Assembly: GCA_028561875.1 (NCBI GenBank)
Contig: JAQQTI010000003.1
Location: 124,001 to 188,000 of the forward strand
DNA: 64,000 nt
Reading direction: 5' to 3'
Origin: Methanomassiliicoccaceae archaeon COG_1
Lineage (GTDB): Archaea; Thermoplasmatota; Thermoplasmata; Methanomassiliicoccales; Methanomethylophilaceae
Made by a program: the position numbers and the translations under genes. The notes beneath the pieces were generated by a model. The model was not told the DNA's origin and did not search any database. It saw only the letters and a list, made by a program, of their open reading frames with translations. Below, one piece after another: positions 27,176-37,006 of the stretch. Within the stretch, counting starts at the first letter, position 1; every line of letters begins with the position of its first letter.

Positions 27176-27754
27176 ATGCCAATGGACGCCTTCGACGTCA
27201 TCTCGTACACGCTGAACGGCCTCTGGCTGTTCCTCCCGGCGATGCTGCCCAACTCCGCTGCCGTCGTCTTCGGGGGCGGGACGAAGATGGACTTCGGAAG
27301 GTCCTGGCGCGGGAGGAGGATATTCGGCGACGGGAAGTCCTGGAGGGGCTTCTTCGGGGGGGCCCTCTCCGGCATGACGCTGGGCCTGATCCTCGTTGGG
27401 ATATCGGCGCTGTTCGGCAGCGAGGATTGCTGGGGCTACAGCGGCTGGCCGCGCTGCCTCGGAATCCTGGCGGCCCTGTCCTTCGGTGCGGTGCTCGGCG
27501 ACCTCTGCGGCGCCTTCGTCAAGCGGAGGCTGGGCCTGGAGAGGGGGGCGAAGGCGCCAGTGCTCGACCAGTACGATTTCGTAATCGGCGCGCTGTGCGC
27601 CACTGCGCTGTTTTTCCCGGACTGGGTCTACGGCACGTATATGGAGGGGTGGCACATCGTCGCGCTAATATCCCTGCTCGCGGCGGTGTTCGCGATCCAC
27701 CGCGGGGTGAACGTAATCGGCTACAGGATCGGCCTGAAGAAGGAGCCTTGGTGA
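27176..27754 (+). CDS. carS: CDP-archaeol synthase
   Basis: A 192-residue membrane protein of the CarS/DUF46 family that activates unsaturated archaetidic acid with CTP. Motifs: PNSAAVVFGGG, the cytosolic active-site loop RIFGDGKSWRGFFGG, FGAVLGDLCGAFVKRRLGLERGAK, and VLDQYDFVIGA. Five or so helices are predicted. A second ATG lies 6 nt into the gene. pyrE follows after 1 nt. Confidence 0.93.
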   Translation: MPMDAFDVISYTLNGLWLFLPAMLPNSAAVVFGGGTKMDFGRSWRGRRIFGDGKSWRGFFGGALSGMTLGLILVGISALFGSEDCWGYSGWPRCLGILAALSFGAVLGDLCGAFVKRRLGLERGAKAPVLDQYDFVIGALCATALFFPDWVYGTYMEGWHIVALISLLAAVFAIHRGVNVIGYRIGLKKEPW

Positions 27755-27755
27755 A

Positions 27756-28295
27756 ATGGACGGCATCAGGAAAGCTTTGGAGGACTGCGGCGCCCTGCAG
27801 TTCGGGGAGTTCACCCTCGCCTCGGGCGCCAAGAGCGACTACTACATAGACATCAAGAAGGCCAGTACCAGGCCGGTCACCCTGAGGCTCATCGCCGAAT
27901 ACATGGCGGTGCGGATGGAGGAACTGGGCCTGCGCCCCGACCGCATAGCGGGCGTGGTGCTCGGGTCCATCCCCCTCGCCACCGCCCTGTCCCTGTAGAC
28001 CGGCATACCTCTGCTGATGGTGCGCAAGGAGCGCAAGGACCACGGCACGGGGAGGCTCGTCGAGGGCGAGATGGGCGAGGGGGACGACGTCCTCGTCGTG
28101 GAGGACGTCATCACCACCGCCGGCTCCTCGATGAAGGCGATAGCCGAGCTGAGGGGCGAGGGCGCCAGAGTGGGGAGGGTCCTTGCCGTCATCGACCGCG
28201 AGGGAGGCGGCAGGGAGAACCTCGCCGGCATCGGCGTGGAGCTGATCCCCCTCATCAAGGGCTCGGAGCTCCTCAGGGGCGGGAGGGGGAGATGA
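27756..28295 (+). CDS. pyrE: orotate phosphoribosyltransferase with in-frame amber codon 81
   Basis: Adds PRPP to orotate to form OMP in pyrimidine synthesis. The first 80 codons give the OPRT N-terminus (FTLASGAKSDYYIDIKKAST, IAGVVLGSIPLATALSL). TAG follows at 27996-27998, then in the same frame TGIPLLMVRKERKDHGTG, which is the catalytic Lys loop, and VLVVEDVITTAGS, the PRPP-binding motif (residues 112-124). Total 179 residues, the normal archaeal length. Both halves are needed for activity and no frameshift is present, so I read TAG as pyrrolysine at a variable surface position; a nonsense mutation is the alternative. Confidence 0.9.
27996..27998 (+). other. in-frame TAG, candidate pyrrolysine codon in pyrE
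   Basis: TAG between Leu80 and Thr82, in the loop after the second beta-alpha unit, where homologues have various polar residues. Frame is conserved on both sides. Confidence 0.75.
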
Positions 28296-28828
28296 TCTCC
28301 CCCGAAAGGGACTGCGCGCTCTGCGACCTCCACAGGTGGCGCACCAACCTCGTGCTGCCCAAAGGGGATTACGGCTCGCCCGTGGTATTCGTAGGTGAGG
28401 CGCCCGGCGAGAACGAGGACCTCCAGGGGAAACCGTTCGTCGGCCGCGCGGGGGCGATCCTCGACGGCATCATGGACGAGGTGGGGCTGGACAGGAACGC
28501 GGTGATGATTACCAACACCGTGAAGTGCCGCCCGCCGCGGAACCGCGAGCCGCAGCCCGAGGAGATGGCCGCCTGCCGGCGGTTCCTGGACAGCGAGCTG
28601 AAGGGCAGGAAGGCCGTGGTCGGCCTGGGGAAATCTTCGATAAAGGATTTGCTGGGATACGAGGGCCCGATGGCCCCCATCGTCAACACCAGACAGGCGA
28701 TAGACGTCGACGGGGAGAAGGTCGTTTTCATCCCCACCTACCATCCGATGGCATGCATCTACCAGAAAGACGCCAGGGAGCACCTGAAGCTCACCATCGC
28801 GATGGTCAAGGAGGAGTTCTTTTCTTGA
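28292..28828 (+). CDS. family 4 uracil-DNA glycosylase
   Basis: A 178-residue iron-sulfur glycosylase that removes uracil from DNA. CALC at residues 8-11 plus VKCRPP and AACRRF supply four Cys for the [4Fe-4S] cluster. GEAPGENEDLQGKPFVGRAG is the active-site motif and TYHPMACI the C-terminal HP motif. Overlaps pyrE by 4 nt and the next gene by 4 nt. Confidence 0.93.
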   Translation: MISPERDCALCDLHRWRTNLVLPKGDYGSPVVFVGEAPGENEDLQGKPFVGRAGAILDGIMDEVGLDRNAVMITNTVKCRPPRNREPQPEEMAACRRFLDSELKGRKAVVGLGKSSIKDLLGYEGPMAPIVNTRQAIDVDGEKVVFIPTYHPMACIYQKDAREHLKLTIAMVKEEFFS

Positions 28829-29610
28829 TCGGATTCGCCATCGACATGGACGGCACGGTTTACAGGGGCGAGAGGCCGATCCCGGGGGCGGCGGGGTTCG
28901 TCGACGGGCTGAGGGAGAGGGGGATACCGTTCCGGTTCCTCACCAACAACTCCGCCCACACGCGGAGATTCTATTCGGACAGGCTGCGCCGCATCGGGAT
29001 CGATGCCACGGAAGACGACGTGCTGACCTCTACCCTCGCGACCGTGCGCTTCATAGAGGGAGAGAGGCCCGGCAGGAGCGTCTACATCATCGCCACCCCG
29101 GAGGTGGCGGAGGAGGTCCGCGCCGCGGGGGTCCCGTCCGCGGGAGAGGGGAGGCCGGACATCGTGCTGCTCACCTTCGACACCACGATAGACTACGGGA
29201 AGATCAACAGGGGATACCACTACCTTCTGGCCGGCGCGGAGCTCATCGCCACCCACCCCGACGATGTCTGCCCCACCGAGGACTCCTACGACGTGGACAT
29301 CGGCCCGTTCATCAGGATGTACGAGTCGCTGACCAAGAAGGAGGCGACGGTGATAGGCAAGCCGAACAGGAGGATGCTCGAGATGGCCAGCTCGGAGATG
29401 GGCTTGCCCGTGAAGGAAGTCGTGATGGTCGGTGACCGGCTGTCTACCGACATGAGGATGGCCGCCGATGCTGGTGCGAGGTCGGTACTCGTGTTGTCCG
29501 GGGAAACGGACATGGAACTGCTGCGGAGGTCGGGGATGAGGCCGACGTTCGTGGCCAGGTCGGTGGGGGATATTATACCGGAGCTCATCGATACGCGCTT
29601 GATCTCCTGA
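28825..29610 (+). CDS. HAD-superfamily phosphatase, NagD-like (subfamily IIA)
   Basis: A 261-residue protein starting at TTG that overlaps the UDG stop (TTGA). HAD motif I is AIDMDGTVYRG, motif II FLTNNSAHTRRF, motif III near KKEATVIGKPNRRML and motif IV VVMVGDRLSTDMRMA. The C2 cap between motifs II and III fits the IIA class. Substrate unknown; family members act on glycerol phosphate, phosphoglycolate or nucleotides. Confidence 0.88.
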   Translation: MIGFAIDMDGTVYRGERPIPGAAGFVDGLRERGIPFRFLTNNSAHTRRFYSDRLRRIGIDATEDDVLTSTLATVRFIEGERPGRSVYIIATPEVAEEVRAAGVPSAGEGRPDIVLLTFDTTIDYGKINRGYHYLLAGAELIATHPDDVCPTEDSYDVDIGPFIRMYESLTKKEATVIGKPNRRMLEMASSEMGLPVKEVVMVGDRLSTDMRMAADAGARSVLVLSGETDMELLRRSGMRPTFVARSVGDIIPELIDTRLIS

Positions 29611-30208
29611 TTCCTCGAAGCCTTCGGACATCTTGTCTCAGTACACGAGACGGGGTTCCGATGATGAATGCCTCTGTACATGGACAGCAATGGCGCAGGA
29701 AATTTCCCCCAGCAAAAATGACCAGTGGAAAAACAAGCGCATTCCTCTGGCATCGCAATTCAAAGACGAGACCCTCCCCCGCGCCGTCATCTGGGCCCTG
29801 GCCCGAACGGGGCCGTTTGCGCGGACGGGTACGAGGGGGAGCCAGCATCGGGTCGGCTTTGCCGCCGGAGGGACCAGGCAGGCGAGGAGAGCCTCCAGCT
29901 GTATCCTCTTGCGGTGCTCCGGGACCGCCATGGCCGTAGACACCATCCCGCCAGGCAGCCCCCGCCATCAACATTCAAATCGGCCTGTACGAGCATAACC
30001 GGAGCATTGGTTCCAAAAGAATCGAAGGCCTCCTGGCATCCTCTTCTCAGCATCGGTTCCGAAAAGATCGGCGATCAATCCTGAACGAGGGTTTCCTCAA
30101 AGCCGGGTTCGACGTCATTTTAAATAGCATCAAGCACTGCTCGTAATATCGCGTGCGACGCGGGAACGGGATGCAAGGCGGACTCGGTCCGGCACCGCGG
30201 CCCCATGG
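29611..30208. other. 600-bp region without a supported gene
   Basis: Only short, compositionally odd open frames occur and none resembles a known family. The base composition is less GC-rich than the flanks, which may indicate decayed genes. TTTTAAATA at 30,118-30,126 is the probable TATA box of smc, with a leader of about 65-70 nt. Confidence 0.5.
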
Positions 30209-30217
30209 GTGTCCGGG

Positions 30218-33200
30218 ATGTATCTAAAGCAGGTTGAGCTGGAGAACTTCAAATCCTTCGGCGGGAAGATGACCGTCCCCCTCATGGAGGGGTACATGGC
30301 TGTCACCGGCCCGAACGGGTCAGGCAAATCGAACATAGCGGACGCCATCATGTTCGTCCTCGGGCCCAAGAGCTCCAAGGCGGTCAGGGCGGGCAGGATC
30401 ACCGACCTCCTCTTCGACGGCGGCGCCGCGAAGAACAAGGCGAAGTCGATGACCATCTCTCTGGTCTTCGACAACAGCGATCGCCTCATGCCGTGGGACT
30501 GCGATACCGTCCGCCTCACCAGGTTCGTGAAGCTAGCCAGCAACGGCACCGACTACAGCTCGTATTTTTTTATCAACGATCAGAAGTCCTCCCTCTCCGA
30601 GTTCGACGTCCTCCTCAACAAGGCGCGTATCAGCGCTGACGGGTACAATCTCGTGCAGCAGGGCGACGTCACGCACATCGTGCAGATGGGCAACATCGAG
30701 AGGAGGCGCATCCTCGACGGCATCTCCGGCATCGCCAGCTTCGATGCCGATATCCAGAAGGCGCAGGGCGAGCGGGCGGAGGCCAACGAGAGCCTCGGCC
30801 GCATCGGCATCATCAGGAACGAGAAGGAGAAGCAACTCAAAGCCCTGGAGAAGGACAAGGAGCAGGCCCGCATCTACCTGGGGGCGAAGGCCGAGCTCGA
30901 CACCGCGAACGCTCAGCTCGCCGTGAGGCTGAGGGACAACGAGAGGGCGAGGCTCGACAGCATCGAGTCCACCGCCGCCGAGACCGCCGAGAAGCTCGAC
31001 GCGCTCAGGGGGGCGAAGGCCGCCGCCGAGGCCAAACGCGGGGAGAACGAGAAAGCCATCGTCGCCAAGGAGGCGGAGATCGAGGCCCGCGCCGGCCCCG
31101 AGTACAGGAAAATCAAAGGCGAGGTCGAGGATGCGAAGATCAGGGTCGCCACCGAGAACGACCGTGCCGAGACGGCTCTCCGCGACAGAGGGGAGCAGCT
31201 CGAGTTCAGAAAGAGGTTCGAGGAGTCCGCGGAGGAGAACCGCCGGCAGCGCACCGAGGCCTCGGCATCCCTCGACGAGCTGACGATGAGGTTCGAGGCG
31301 GCCGAGCGCGATAGGAGAGCAGCCCTCGAGGAGGAGAAGAGGATATCCGAGGAGACCGCCAAGCACGGCGGCGAGCTCACCGAGCTCCAGAAGAAGCTGG
31401 AGGGCCTGGAGAGGGGGATCGACGCCGCCGGGGCCAAGGACCAGGGCGTCAGGGCCGAGGCCGCCGCGAAGAAGGCGGTCCTGGACGGGGCCGATAGGGC
31501 CAGGGCCGAGGCCGAAGAGGCTCTGGAATCCGCCAAGTTCGAGGTCAAGGATGCCGAGTGGAACCTCGCCGAGGTGAAGAGGGCCGCCGGTCCGCAGGCC
31601 GACGTCTCGGACTACAGCAGGAGGGTCCTCGAACTCAAGAAGAAGGAGTCTGGCCTCGAGAGGCAGGAGGAGGAGCTCCGGAAGGTCGCCGAAGCGCGCG
31701 GCGAGGAGTTCAACAGGCTCAGCGCCGAGAAGAGGGTCTCCGAGTCCTACGACTCCCGCAACGAGGCCGTTTCGCGCATACTCGCGCTCAAGCAGTCCGG
31801 GGAGGTCCCCGGCATACACGGCACCATCGCGCAGCTCGCCAAGGTCGACAGCGGATGGGAGACCGCCCTCTCCGTGGCCGCCGGCGGGAAAATGAACGCG
31901 GTCATCGTCGACGACGACGGCACCGCCGCCAAGTGCATAGACTACCTCAAGGGCAACAGGCTCGGCAGGGTGACGTTCCTCCCCCTCACCAAGATGATGC
32001 CCGGGAAGCCCCGTGCTAAGGCGATAATGACGGTCAAGCGCACGCAGGGGTACGCAACCGACCTGATCGACTTCGACCCCCGCTACACCAACGCGTTCTG
32101 GTATGTCTTCCAGGACACCATGGTTGTCAACTCCATGGACCAGGCCCGCGAGCTCATGGGCGGCATCCGCCTGGTCACCAAGCAGGGCGAACTCATCGAG
32201 GCCTCCGGCGCCATGGTCGGCGGGACCATAAATCCCCGCGCCGTGCCGAGGTTCGGTGCGTCTTCGCAGTCCGCCCTCGAGAAGGCTGGGGCCGCCCTGA
32301 GGGAGGTCAACGACGCTCTCGAAGGGGTCCGCGCCGACCTGCGGGCGGTGCGCAACGAGATCCGCGCCGCCGACGACGCCATGCGCGATGCCAGCGCTTC
32401 CGGTGTCGACGTCCGCGGGAAGATCGCCGAGGCGCAGGCCGCGGCGGGCGCGGCGAAGAAAGCCCTTGAGGCGGCGCAGAAGGCGGCGAAGGACAGGGCT
32501 GACGCCTACGACGCCGCCAAGGAGGAGTCCGCCAGGGCGGACGCGGCCGCGGCGGCGTCCGCGCAGGACCTCGGCGCGCTGAGGGACGAGAGGGCCGCGG
32601 TCCGCGACCGCATGGGGGTGATCGCCCCGGCCGGGCTCCAGGAGCGGATCCAGAGGGCCAGGGACGACGTCTACCGCTCCACGCAGGCGGTCAGCGCACT
32701 GTCTGCGGAGATGGGCACCGTGAGGGCGGAGATCGCCGGTCTGGATTCGCAGAGGAGGGCCCTCGACGAACAGATTGCCGAGGTGGATCGCAGGGCCGCC
32801 GCCGACGAGCAGGAGGCGGAGGCGCACTCCGCGAAGGCCGCCGAGCTGAGGAAAGACCTGGACGCCCTCAAGAAGATCGAGGCGGAGATGGAGGCCGGCA
32901 TCGAGGACCTCCGCGCGCAGAAGGACGCCCTCCTCGAGAGGAAGTACGGCCTCGACGCGGACATCGACAAGAAGGCGAACGAGATAGAGGTCAAGGGAGG
33001 CATTCTCAAGGGCTACCAGGCGCAGATCATGGCGTGCAGGGACGCCATCTCCCGCTACGAGGAGGACGTCGCCCGCGTGCAGGTGGAGATACCGCAACCC
33101 GTCCCCTCCGAGGAGGCCCTTCGCAGGACGATCAAGGGTTGCGAGGCGCGTATGGCGTCCGTCGGTGCGGTGAACCTCCGCGCCCTCGAGGATTACGACG

Positions 33201-33820
33201 AACGTCGGGCCGAGCTCGACTCCCTACTGGAACAGGTGGCGAGGCTCGAGAAGCAGATCAAGGACCTGGATGCCCTCGCCGGCGATCTGACGTCCAAGAA
33301 GAAGGGGCTGTTCATGGAGGCCTACGATGCCGTGGACGCCAACTTCAGGCAGATATACGCGCAGCTGTCCGGCGGCGGGGAGGGCTTCATGGCCCTCGAC
33401 AATCCGGACGACCCGTTCTCCGGCGGCCTGCAGATCAACGCCAAGCCGCGCAACGGGAAAATGCTGAGGCTGGAGGCCCTGTCGGGAGGGGAGAAGTCCC
33501 TCACCGCCCTGTCCTTCATCTTCGCCATCCAGGAGTACCAGCCGTCGCCGTTCTACGTTCTCGACGAGGTGGACATGTTCCTCGACGCCGTGAACGCGGA
33601 GATGGTAGCGAAGAGGGTTAAGGAAAGCTCCGCCAAGGCGCAGTTCATACAGGTCTCGCTTAGGAAGGTGACCCTCACCCTGGCGGACCACCTCATAGGG
33701 GTCACGAGGCCGCCGAGCGGCATCAGCCGGGTGATCATGCAGCCCGACCTCGCCGAGGTTTCCAAGTACGAGGAGGAGGCGCTGCGGCTCCAGAAGGAGG
33801 GCGGGAGCGCCGACGTTTAA
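30218..33820 (+). CDS. smc: chromosome segregation ATPase SMC
   Basis: A 1200-residue condensin ATPase. Walker A GPNGSGKSN at residues 31-39 follows the MYLKQVELENFKSFGGK start. Two long coiled coils (about 165-495 and 660-1010) flank a hinge near 510-640 (PGIHGTIAQLAKVDSGWETA, GTINPRAVPRFG). The signature LSGGEKSLTALSF and Walker B FYVLDEVDMFLDAVN are near 1090-1140. ATG 30218 is preferred; a GTG at 30209 adds three residues. scpA and scpB follow directly, giving a complete condensin operon. Confidence 0.95.
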   Translation: MYLKQVELENFKSFGGKMTVPLMEGYMAVTGPNGSGKSNIADAIMFVLGPKSSKAVRAGRITDLLFDGGAAKNKAKSMTISLVFDNSDRLMPWDCDTVRLTRFVKLASNGTDYSSYFFINDQKSSLSEFDVLLNKARISADGYNLVQQGDVTHIVQMGNIERRRILDGISGIASFDADIQKAQGERAEANESLGRIGIIRNEKEKQLKALEKDKEQARIYLGAKAELDTANAQLAVRLRDNERARLDSIESTAAETAEKLDALRGAKAAAEAKRGENEKAIVAKEAEIEARAGPEYRKIKGEVEDAKIRVATENDRAETALRDRGEQLEFRKRFEESAEENRRQRTEASASLDELTMRFEAAERDRRAALEEEKRISEETAKHGGELTELQKKLEGLERGIDAAGAKDQGVRAEAAAKKAVLDGADRARAEAEEALESAKFEVKDAEWNLAEVKRAAGPQADVSDYSRRVLELKKKESGLERQEEELRKVAEARGEEFNRLSAEKRVSESYDSRNEAVSRILALKQSGEVPGIHGTIAQLAKVDSGWETALSVAAGGKMNAVIVDDDGTAAKCIDYLKGNRLGRVTFLPLTKMMPGKPRAKAIMTVKRTQGYATDLIDFDPRYTNAFWYVFQDTMVVNSMDQARELMGGIRLVTKQGELIEASGAMVGGTINPRAVPRFGASSQSALEKAGAALREVNDALEGVRADLRAVRNEIRAADDAMRDASASGVDVRGKIAEAQAAAGAAKKALEAAQKAAKDRADAYDAAKEESARADAAAAASAQDLGALRDERAAVRDRMGVIAPAGLQERIQRARDDVYRSTQAVSALSAEMGTVRAEIAGLDSQRRALDEQIAEVDRRAAADEQEAEAHSAKAAELRKDLDALKKIEAEMEAGIEDLRAQKDALLERKYGLDADIDKKANEIEVKGGILKGYQAQIMACRDAISRYEEDVARVQVEIPQPVPSEEALRRTIKGCEARMASVGAVNLRALEDYDERRAELDSLLEQVARLEKQIKDLDALAGDLTSKKKGLFMEAYDAVDANFRQIYAQLSGGGEGFMALDNPDDPFSGGLQINAKPRNGKMLRLEALSGGEKSLTALSFIFAIQEYQPSPFYVLDEVDMFLDAVNAEMVAKRVKESSAKAQFIQVSLRKVTLTLADHLIGVTRPPSGISRVIMQPDLAEVSKYEEEALRLQKEGGSADV

Positions 33821-33840
33821 ACCAAAGGAAGGGATGGAAG

Positions 33841-34716
33841 ATGGAAACGGATGGAATGATGCGGATGGAGAGCATGGAGCAGCACCTGCTGTTCCACAAG
33901 GCCCTCGTCGAGGACGAGGAACATCTCAGCAGGATCAACGGATACCTGGAGATCCTGAAGGAGTCGGAATCCGGCGAGAGGCTGAACGATCCGGTCGACG
34001 AATCGATAAGGGCGGTATTCAGCCTCGTGCTGGAGAGGGGGCTCGACCCCTGGGCCATCGACCTCGAGGAGTTCGCCAGGATGTACTCCGAGAAGGTTTC
34101 GGAGGACAGGTTCGACATGATCGTAGCGGGCAGGCTCCTGCTCATGGCGTGGAGGATCCTCAACCTGCAGGCGGAGGCCGCCAGGCAGAGCGCCGACCCC
34201 GTCGTGGAGCCCGAGGTGTTCGACGAGGACTTCGCTTTCGACGACGAGGACCCGATGGTCGTCCCCGAGGTATCGTTCTCCAAGGCGTACGCCAGGGAGG
34301 ACTTCCGCCCGGTTACGATGATGGACCTGCTCGACGCGTTCGAGGAGGCCCGCCGCGAGGCGGAGATCGCCAAGGACAGGGAAAATGCCCGCCGCAGGCT
34401 GGCGGAGAAGGAGCCGAGGAGGTTCGATAACAAGGCCCACCGGGAGGACGACGAACAGACCGTGGAGGGAGTCTACCGGAGCATCTACGCCATGGGCATG
34501 GACCCCATGCCGATCACCGAGTTCTACACCGGCTCCAAGGAGGAGAACATCACCGTCTTCGTATCGGTGCTCCACCTGGTAAGGAACGGCAGACTCGAGG
34601 TCAGCCAGGCCGAACTTCCCTACGGCGAAATCATGATCCAGATAAAGCTGCCGGAGGCGGCCGTCCCCTCGGAGGCCCCGGCGGCGGTGAACCGATGGAG
34701 GACAAGACCGCGGTAG
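33841..34716 (+). CDS. scpA: segregation and condensation protein A
   Basis: A 291-residue kleisin that bridges the SMC heads. The N-terminal helix (MEQHLLFHKALVEDEEH) and the C-terminal winged helix (ENITVFVSVLHLVRNGRLEVSQ) are recognisable, with an acidic, variable middle. The frame ends at TAG (34714-34716) and, if that were read through, meets a second TAG at 34762-34764. It is one of only two genes here that appear to end with TAG. Overlaps scpB by 22 nt. Confidence 0.88.
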   Translation: METDGMMRMESMEQHLLFHKALVEDEEHLSRINGYLEILKESESGERLNDPVDESIRAVFSLVLERGLDPWAIDLEEFARMYSEKVSEDRFDMIVAGRLLLMAWRILNLQAEAARQSADPVVEPEVFDEDFAFDDEDPMVVPEVSFSKAYAREDFRPVTMMDLLDAFEEARREAEIAKDRENARRRLAEKEPRRFDNKAHREDDEQTVEGVYRSIYAMGMDPMPITEFYTGSKEENITVFVSVLHLVRNGRLEVSQAELPYGEIMIQIKLPEAAVPSEAPAAVNRWRTRPR

Positions 34717-35249
34717 AGGCCGCTCTGTTCGCCGCTACGGGGCCCGTCACGGTGGAGGACGTAGTCGCCGCCACCGGTCTCCCCACGGCCTCAGTGCAGT
34801 TCGCCCTCCGCGATCTGAAGAGGGAGTATGAGGAGCGCGGGTCGGCCATCGTCATCTCGAAGATCGGGAAGGAGTACCGCATGGTGCTCCGCGCCGACTG
34901 CGCCAGATTCACCGACGCCATCGCCGAGCCGGAGATGTCCGGCGGGACTATGCGCACCCTCTCCACCATTGCCTACAACCAGCCCGTGCTGCAGTCACGG
35001 CTGGTCAGCACACGCGGCCCACGCGCCTATGAGGACGTGCAGCAGCTTGTGGCCCTAGGGTACGTATCGGCGGTCCCGAAGGGGCAGACCTTCGAACTCG
35101 CCACCACTAAGAAGTTCGCCGATCACTTCGGTATCGGGTCCACGAAGAAGGCCGACATAAAGCGGTGGATCGAGAGCATGGCGAAGGAAGGCCGGGAGCG
35201 AGGTACCAATCTATATATTTCTATATACGGTACCGATAAAATCTTTTAA
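34695..35249 (+). CDS. scpB: segregation and condensation protein B
   Basis: A 184-residue protein with two winged-helix domains that binds ScpA. EAALFAATGPVTVEDVVAATG begins the first and TIAYNQPVLQSRLVSTRGPRA the second. The last 15 codons (GTNLYISIYGTDKIF) coincide with an AT-rich, GGTACC-flanked segment that probably doubles as promoter for the transporter genes. Confidence 0.9.
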   Translation: MEDKTAVEAALFAATGPVTVEDVVAATGLPTASVQFALRDLKREYEERGSAIVISKIGKEYRMVLRADCARFTDAIAEPEMSGGTMRTLSTIAYNQPVLQSRLVSTRGPRAYEDVQQLVALGYVSAVPKGQTFELATTKKFADHFGIGSTKKADIKRWIESMAKEGRERGTNLYISIYGTDKIF

Positions 35250-35251
35250 AA
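35202..35251 (+). promoter_or_regulatory. AT-rich promoter flanked by GGTACC boxes, inside the scpB 3' end
   Basis: GGTACC at 35202-35207 and 35229-35234 flank CTATATATTTCTATATAC; TTTTAAAA follows at 35244-35251. A third GGTACC lies at 35338-35343, just before the permease ATG, and GGTTCC and GGTACG variants lie between. The arrangement looks like TATA elements framed by operator half-sites for the ABC transporter operon; the regulator is unknown. Confidence 0.4.
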
Positions 35252-35354
35252 TACGGTTCCCATGGTACGGCTCGTACTGATAGCCATGACGACGCCCGGG
35301 CACGCTCTGGACAAACGCGCCCCCTGCGCAGATGCGGGGTACCGAGCTGATACG

Positions 35355-37006
35355 ATGGGCATCGTCGACGGAATCAACGGAGTCTCGGACAACAGCGATG
35401 TCCGCCGGGCCTGGTTCGTCCTCGCTCTTACCGTGTTCGTCTGCATCATCGTCGTCCCCTCGATCTTCGTCGTCACGAAGCTTTTCACCGATTGGGGGCT
35501 AATCAGGGGCATCTTCGACGATGGCATCGTCATGTCCGAGATCCGCGGCGCGGTCGCCAACTCTTTCTCTATAGCGTTCATCGTGACAGCGATCGATGTC
35601 GCTGCCGGCCTGCCCATCGCATGGGTCATGGTGAGGAAGGAGTTCAGGGGGAAGAAGGCCCTCGATACCCTCCTCGACATGCCGTTGGCCTTCCCGACCG
35701 CCGTCCTCGGTTTGTCAGTGATCATGTTCTGGTGCGCGCCCGAGGGCATAGACGTCGCCTCCCTCGGCCTGAACATATCCCCCTACGTCCTCGTGCTTCT
35801 CCTGCACATCATCTTCACCTACCCGTACATGGTCCGCTCCCTATCGGGGATCCTGGAGCAGATCGACCCGAACTACGAGACGGCGGCGATGACCCTGGGC
35901 GCTTCCCGCTTCACGGCGGCGAAGACCATCACCCTCCCGCTGTTCAAGGCCGGCCTCGTCACCGGCTTCATCCTCTGCTTCGCGAGGTCCCTCTCGGAGA
36001 CCGGGGGCACATACATCGCGCTGGAGCTGATGGGGGTCAAGGATGCGTTCTTCACGGGGCCGACGTTCCTGTCGTTCATGAGGAGCGATGTCCGCCCGCA
36101 TCCCGAAGAATATCCGGATTACGCCAGCGTCGACCCCACCGGCGCGATGATCGTGATCAGCATCATCATGATCGTCCTCGCCCTCGCCATGCTGTTCGCG
36201 GCGGGGCGGATCATCAGCAAGTTCCAAATGGGCGGGAGCCGCATATGGCCGGAGTTCGAGCGGAAGATAAGCCGTGGTGCGGCGCCGAAGGCGAAGGACG
36301 CGGCCGCCGTCGCCTTCATGGCCCTCATGGTCCTGCTCCCTTCGTTCTACATCTTCATGTACCTGGCCGAGCCCGCGTCCGTGGACCTCGGCGAGCTGGC
36401 GGGGTCGATGGGGACCTCCTTTCTGGTCGCCGCCGTCGCTGTGGCCTTCGACGTGGTGTTCGGGATACCGGTGGCGATACACATCGCAAGGCACCGCGGG
36501 AGGAGGTCTGCCGACGCCATCGACGCATTGGTCAACGTGCCGTTGATCATCCCCACAACCGCCCTCGGGTTCTCCCTCGCCCTATTCTGGGGCGGGGGGG
36601 AGACCGAGGGGGCCGCCGCCGTGATCCTCGTCATTCTCGGGCACATATCTTTCACGTATCCGCTGGTGGTGAGGAACATCGCCGGCGCGGTGGAGGAGGT
36701 GGACCCATCGTTCGAAGAGACCGCCATGACGCTTGGCGCCAAACCGCTCCAGGCGTTCTACAGGGTCCTACTGCCGATCATCAAATCGTCCGTCATCGCG
36801 GGTTGCATCCTCGCATTCACGAGGAGCCTCGGCGAGACGGGCGCGACCATCGCAATAAGCACGGACATGAACACCGTTCCGTGCTACATCGTCGACCTCG
36901 TAAAAGACAAGGCATATCCGGAGGCCGCGATGTCTTCCATCATCCTCATCGCCGTCTGCTTCGTGCTGATGTTCGCCGTGAGGACGCTCACGCGCGGGAG
37001 GGGTGA
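35355..37006 (+). CDS. ABC transporter permease, two fused permease domains
   Basis: About 550 residues with 12 predicted helices. Two binding-protein-dependent permease domains follow each other, each with its EAA loop: YETAAMTLGASRFTAAKTIT and FEETAMTLGAKPLQAFYRV. This FbpB-like fusion is seen in iron, thiamine, phosphonate and related importers. ATG 35355 is chosen; earlier in-frame starts (35262, 35286) add a weak N-terminus. The frame lacks a stop at the expected point (a GTGA overlap with the ATPase at 37003) and runs to 37325, so an indel near the end is possible. No substrate-binding protein is in the window. Confidence 0.85.

Noticed and set aside
28017-28295. Separate short gene for the second half of pyrE
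   Set aside because: It carries only the catalytic loop and PRPP motif of the same enzyme in the same frame as the first half; one TAG-containing gene explains both.
29585-29998. Overlapping 100-130-codon frames on both strands in the gap before smc
   Set aside because: No family resemblance, no promoter or ribosome-binding context, and composition unlike the real genes.
30533-33097. An 854-codon open frame antisense to smc
   Set aside because: It is the mirror of the strongly biased smc codons (GC-rich third positions remove antisense stops). The product is low-complexity Leu/Val/Gly/Arg-rich without motifs.
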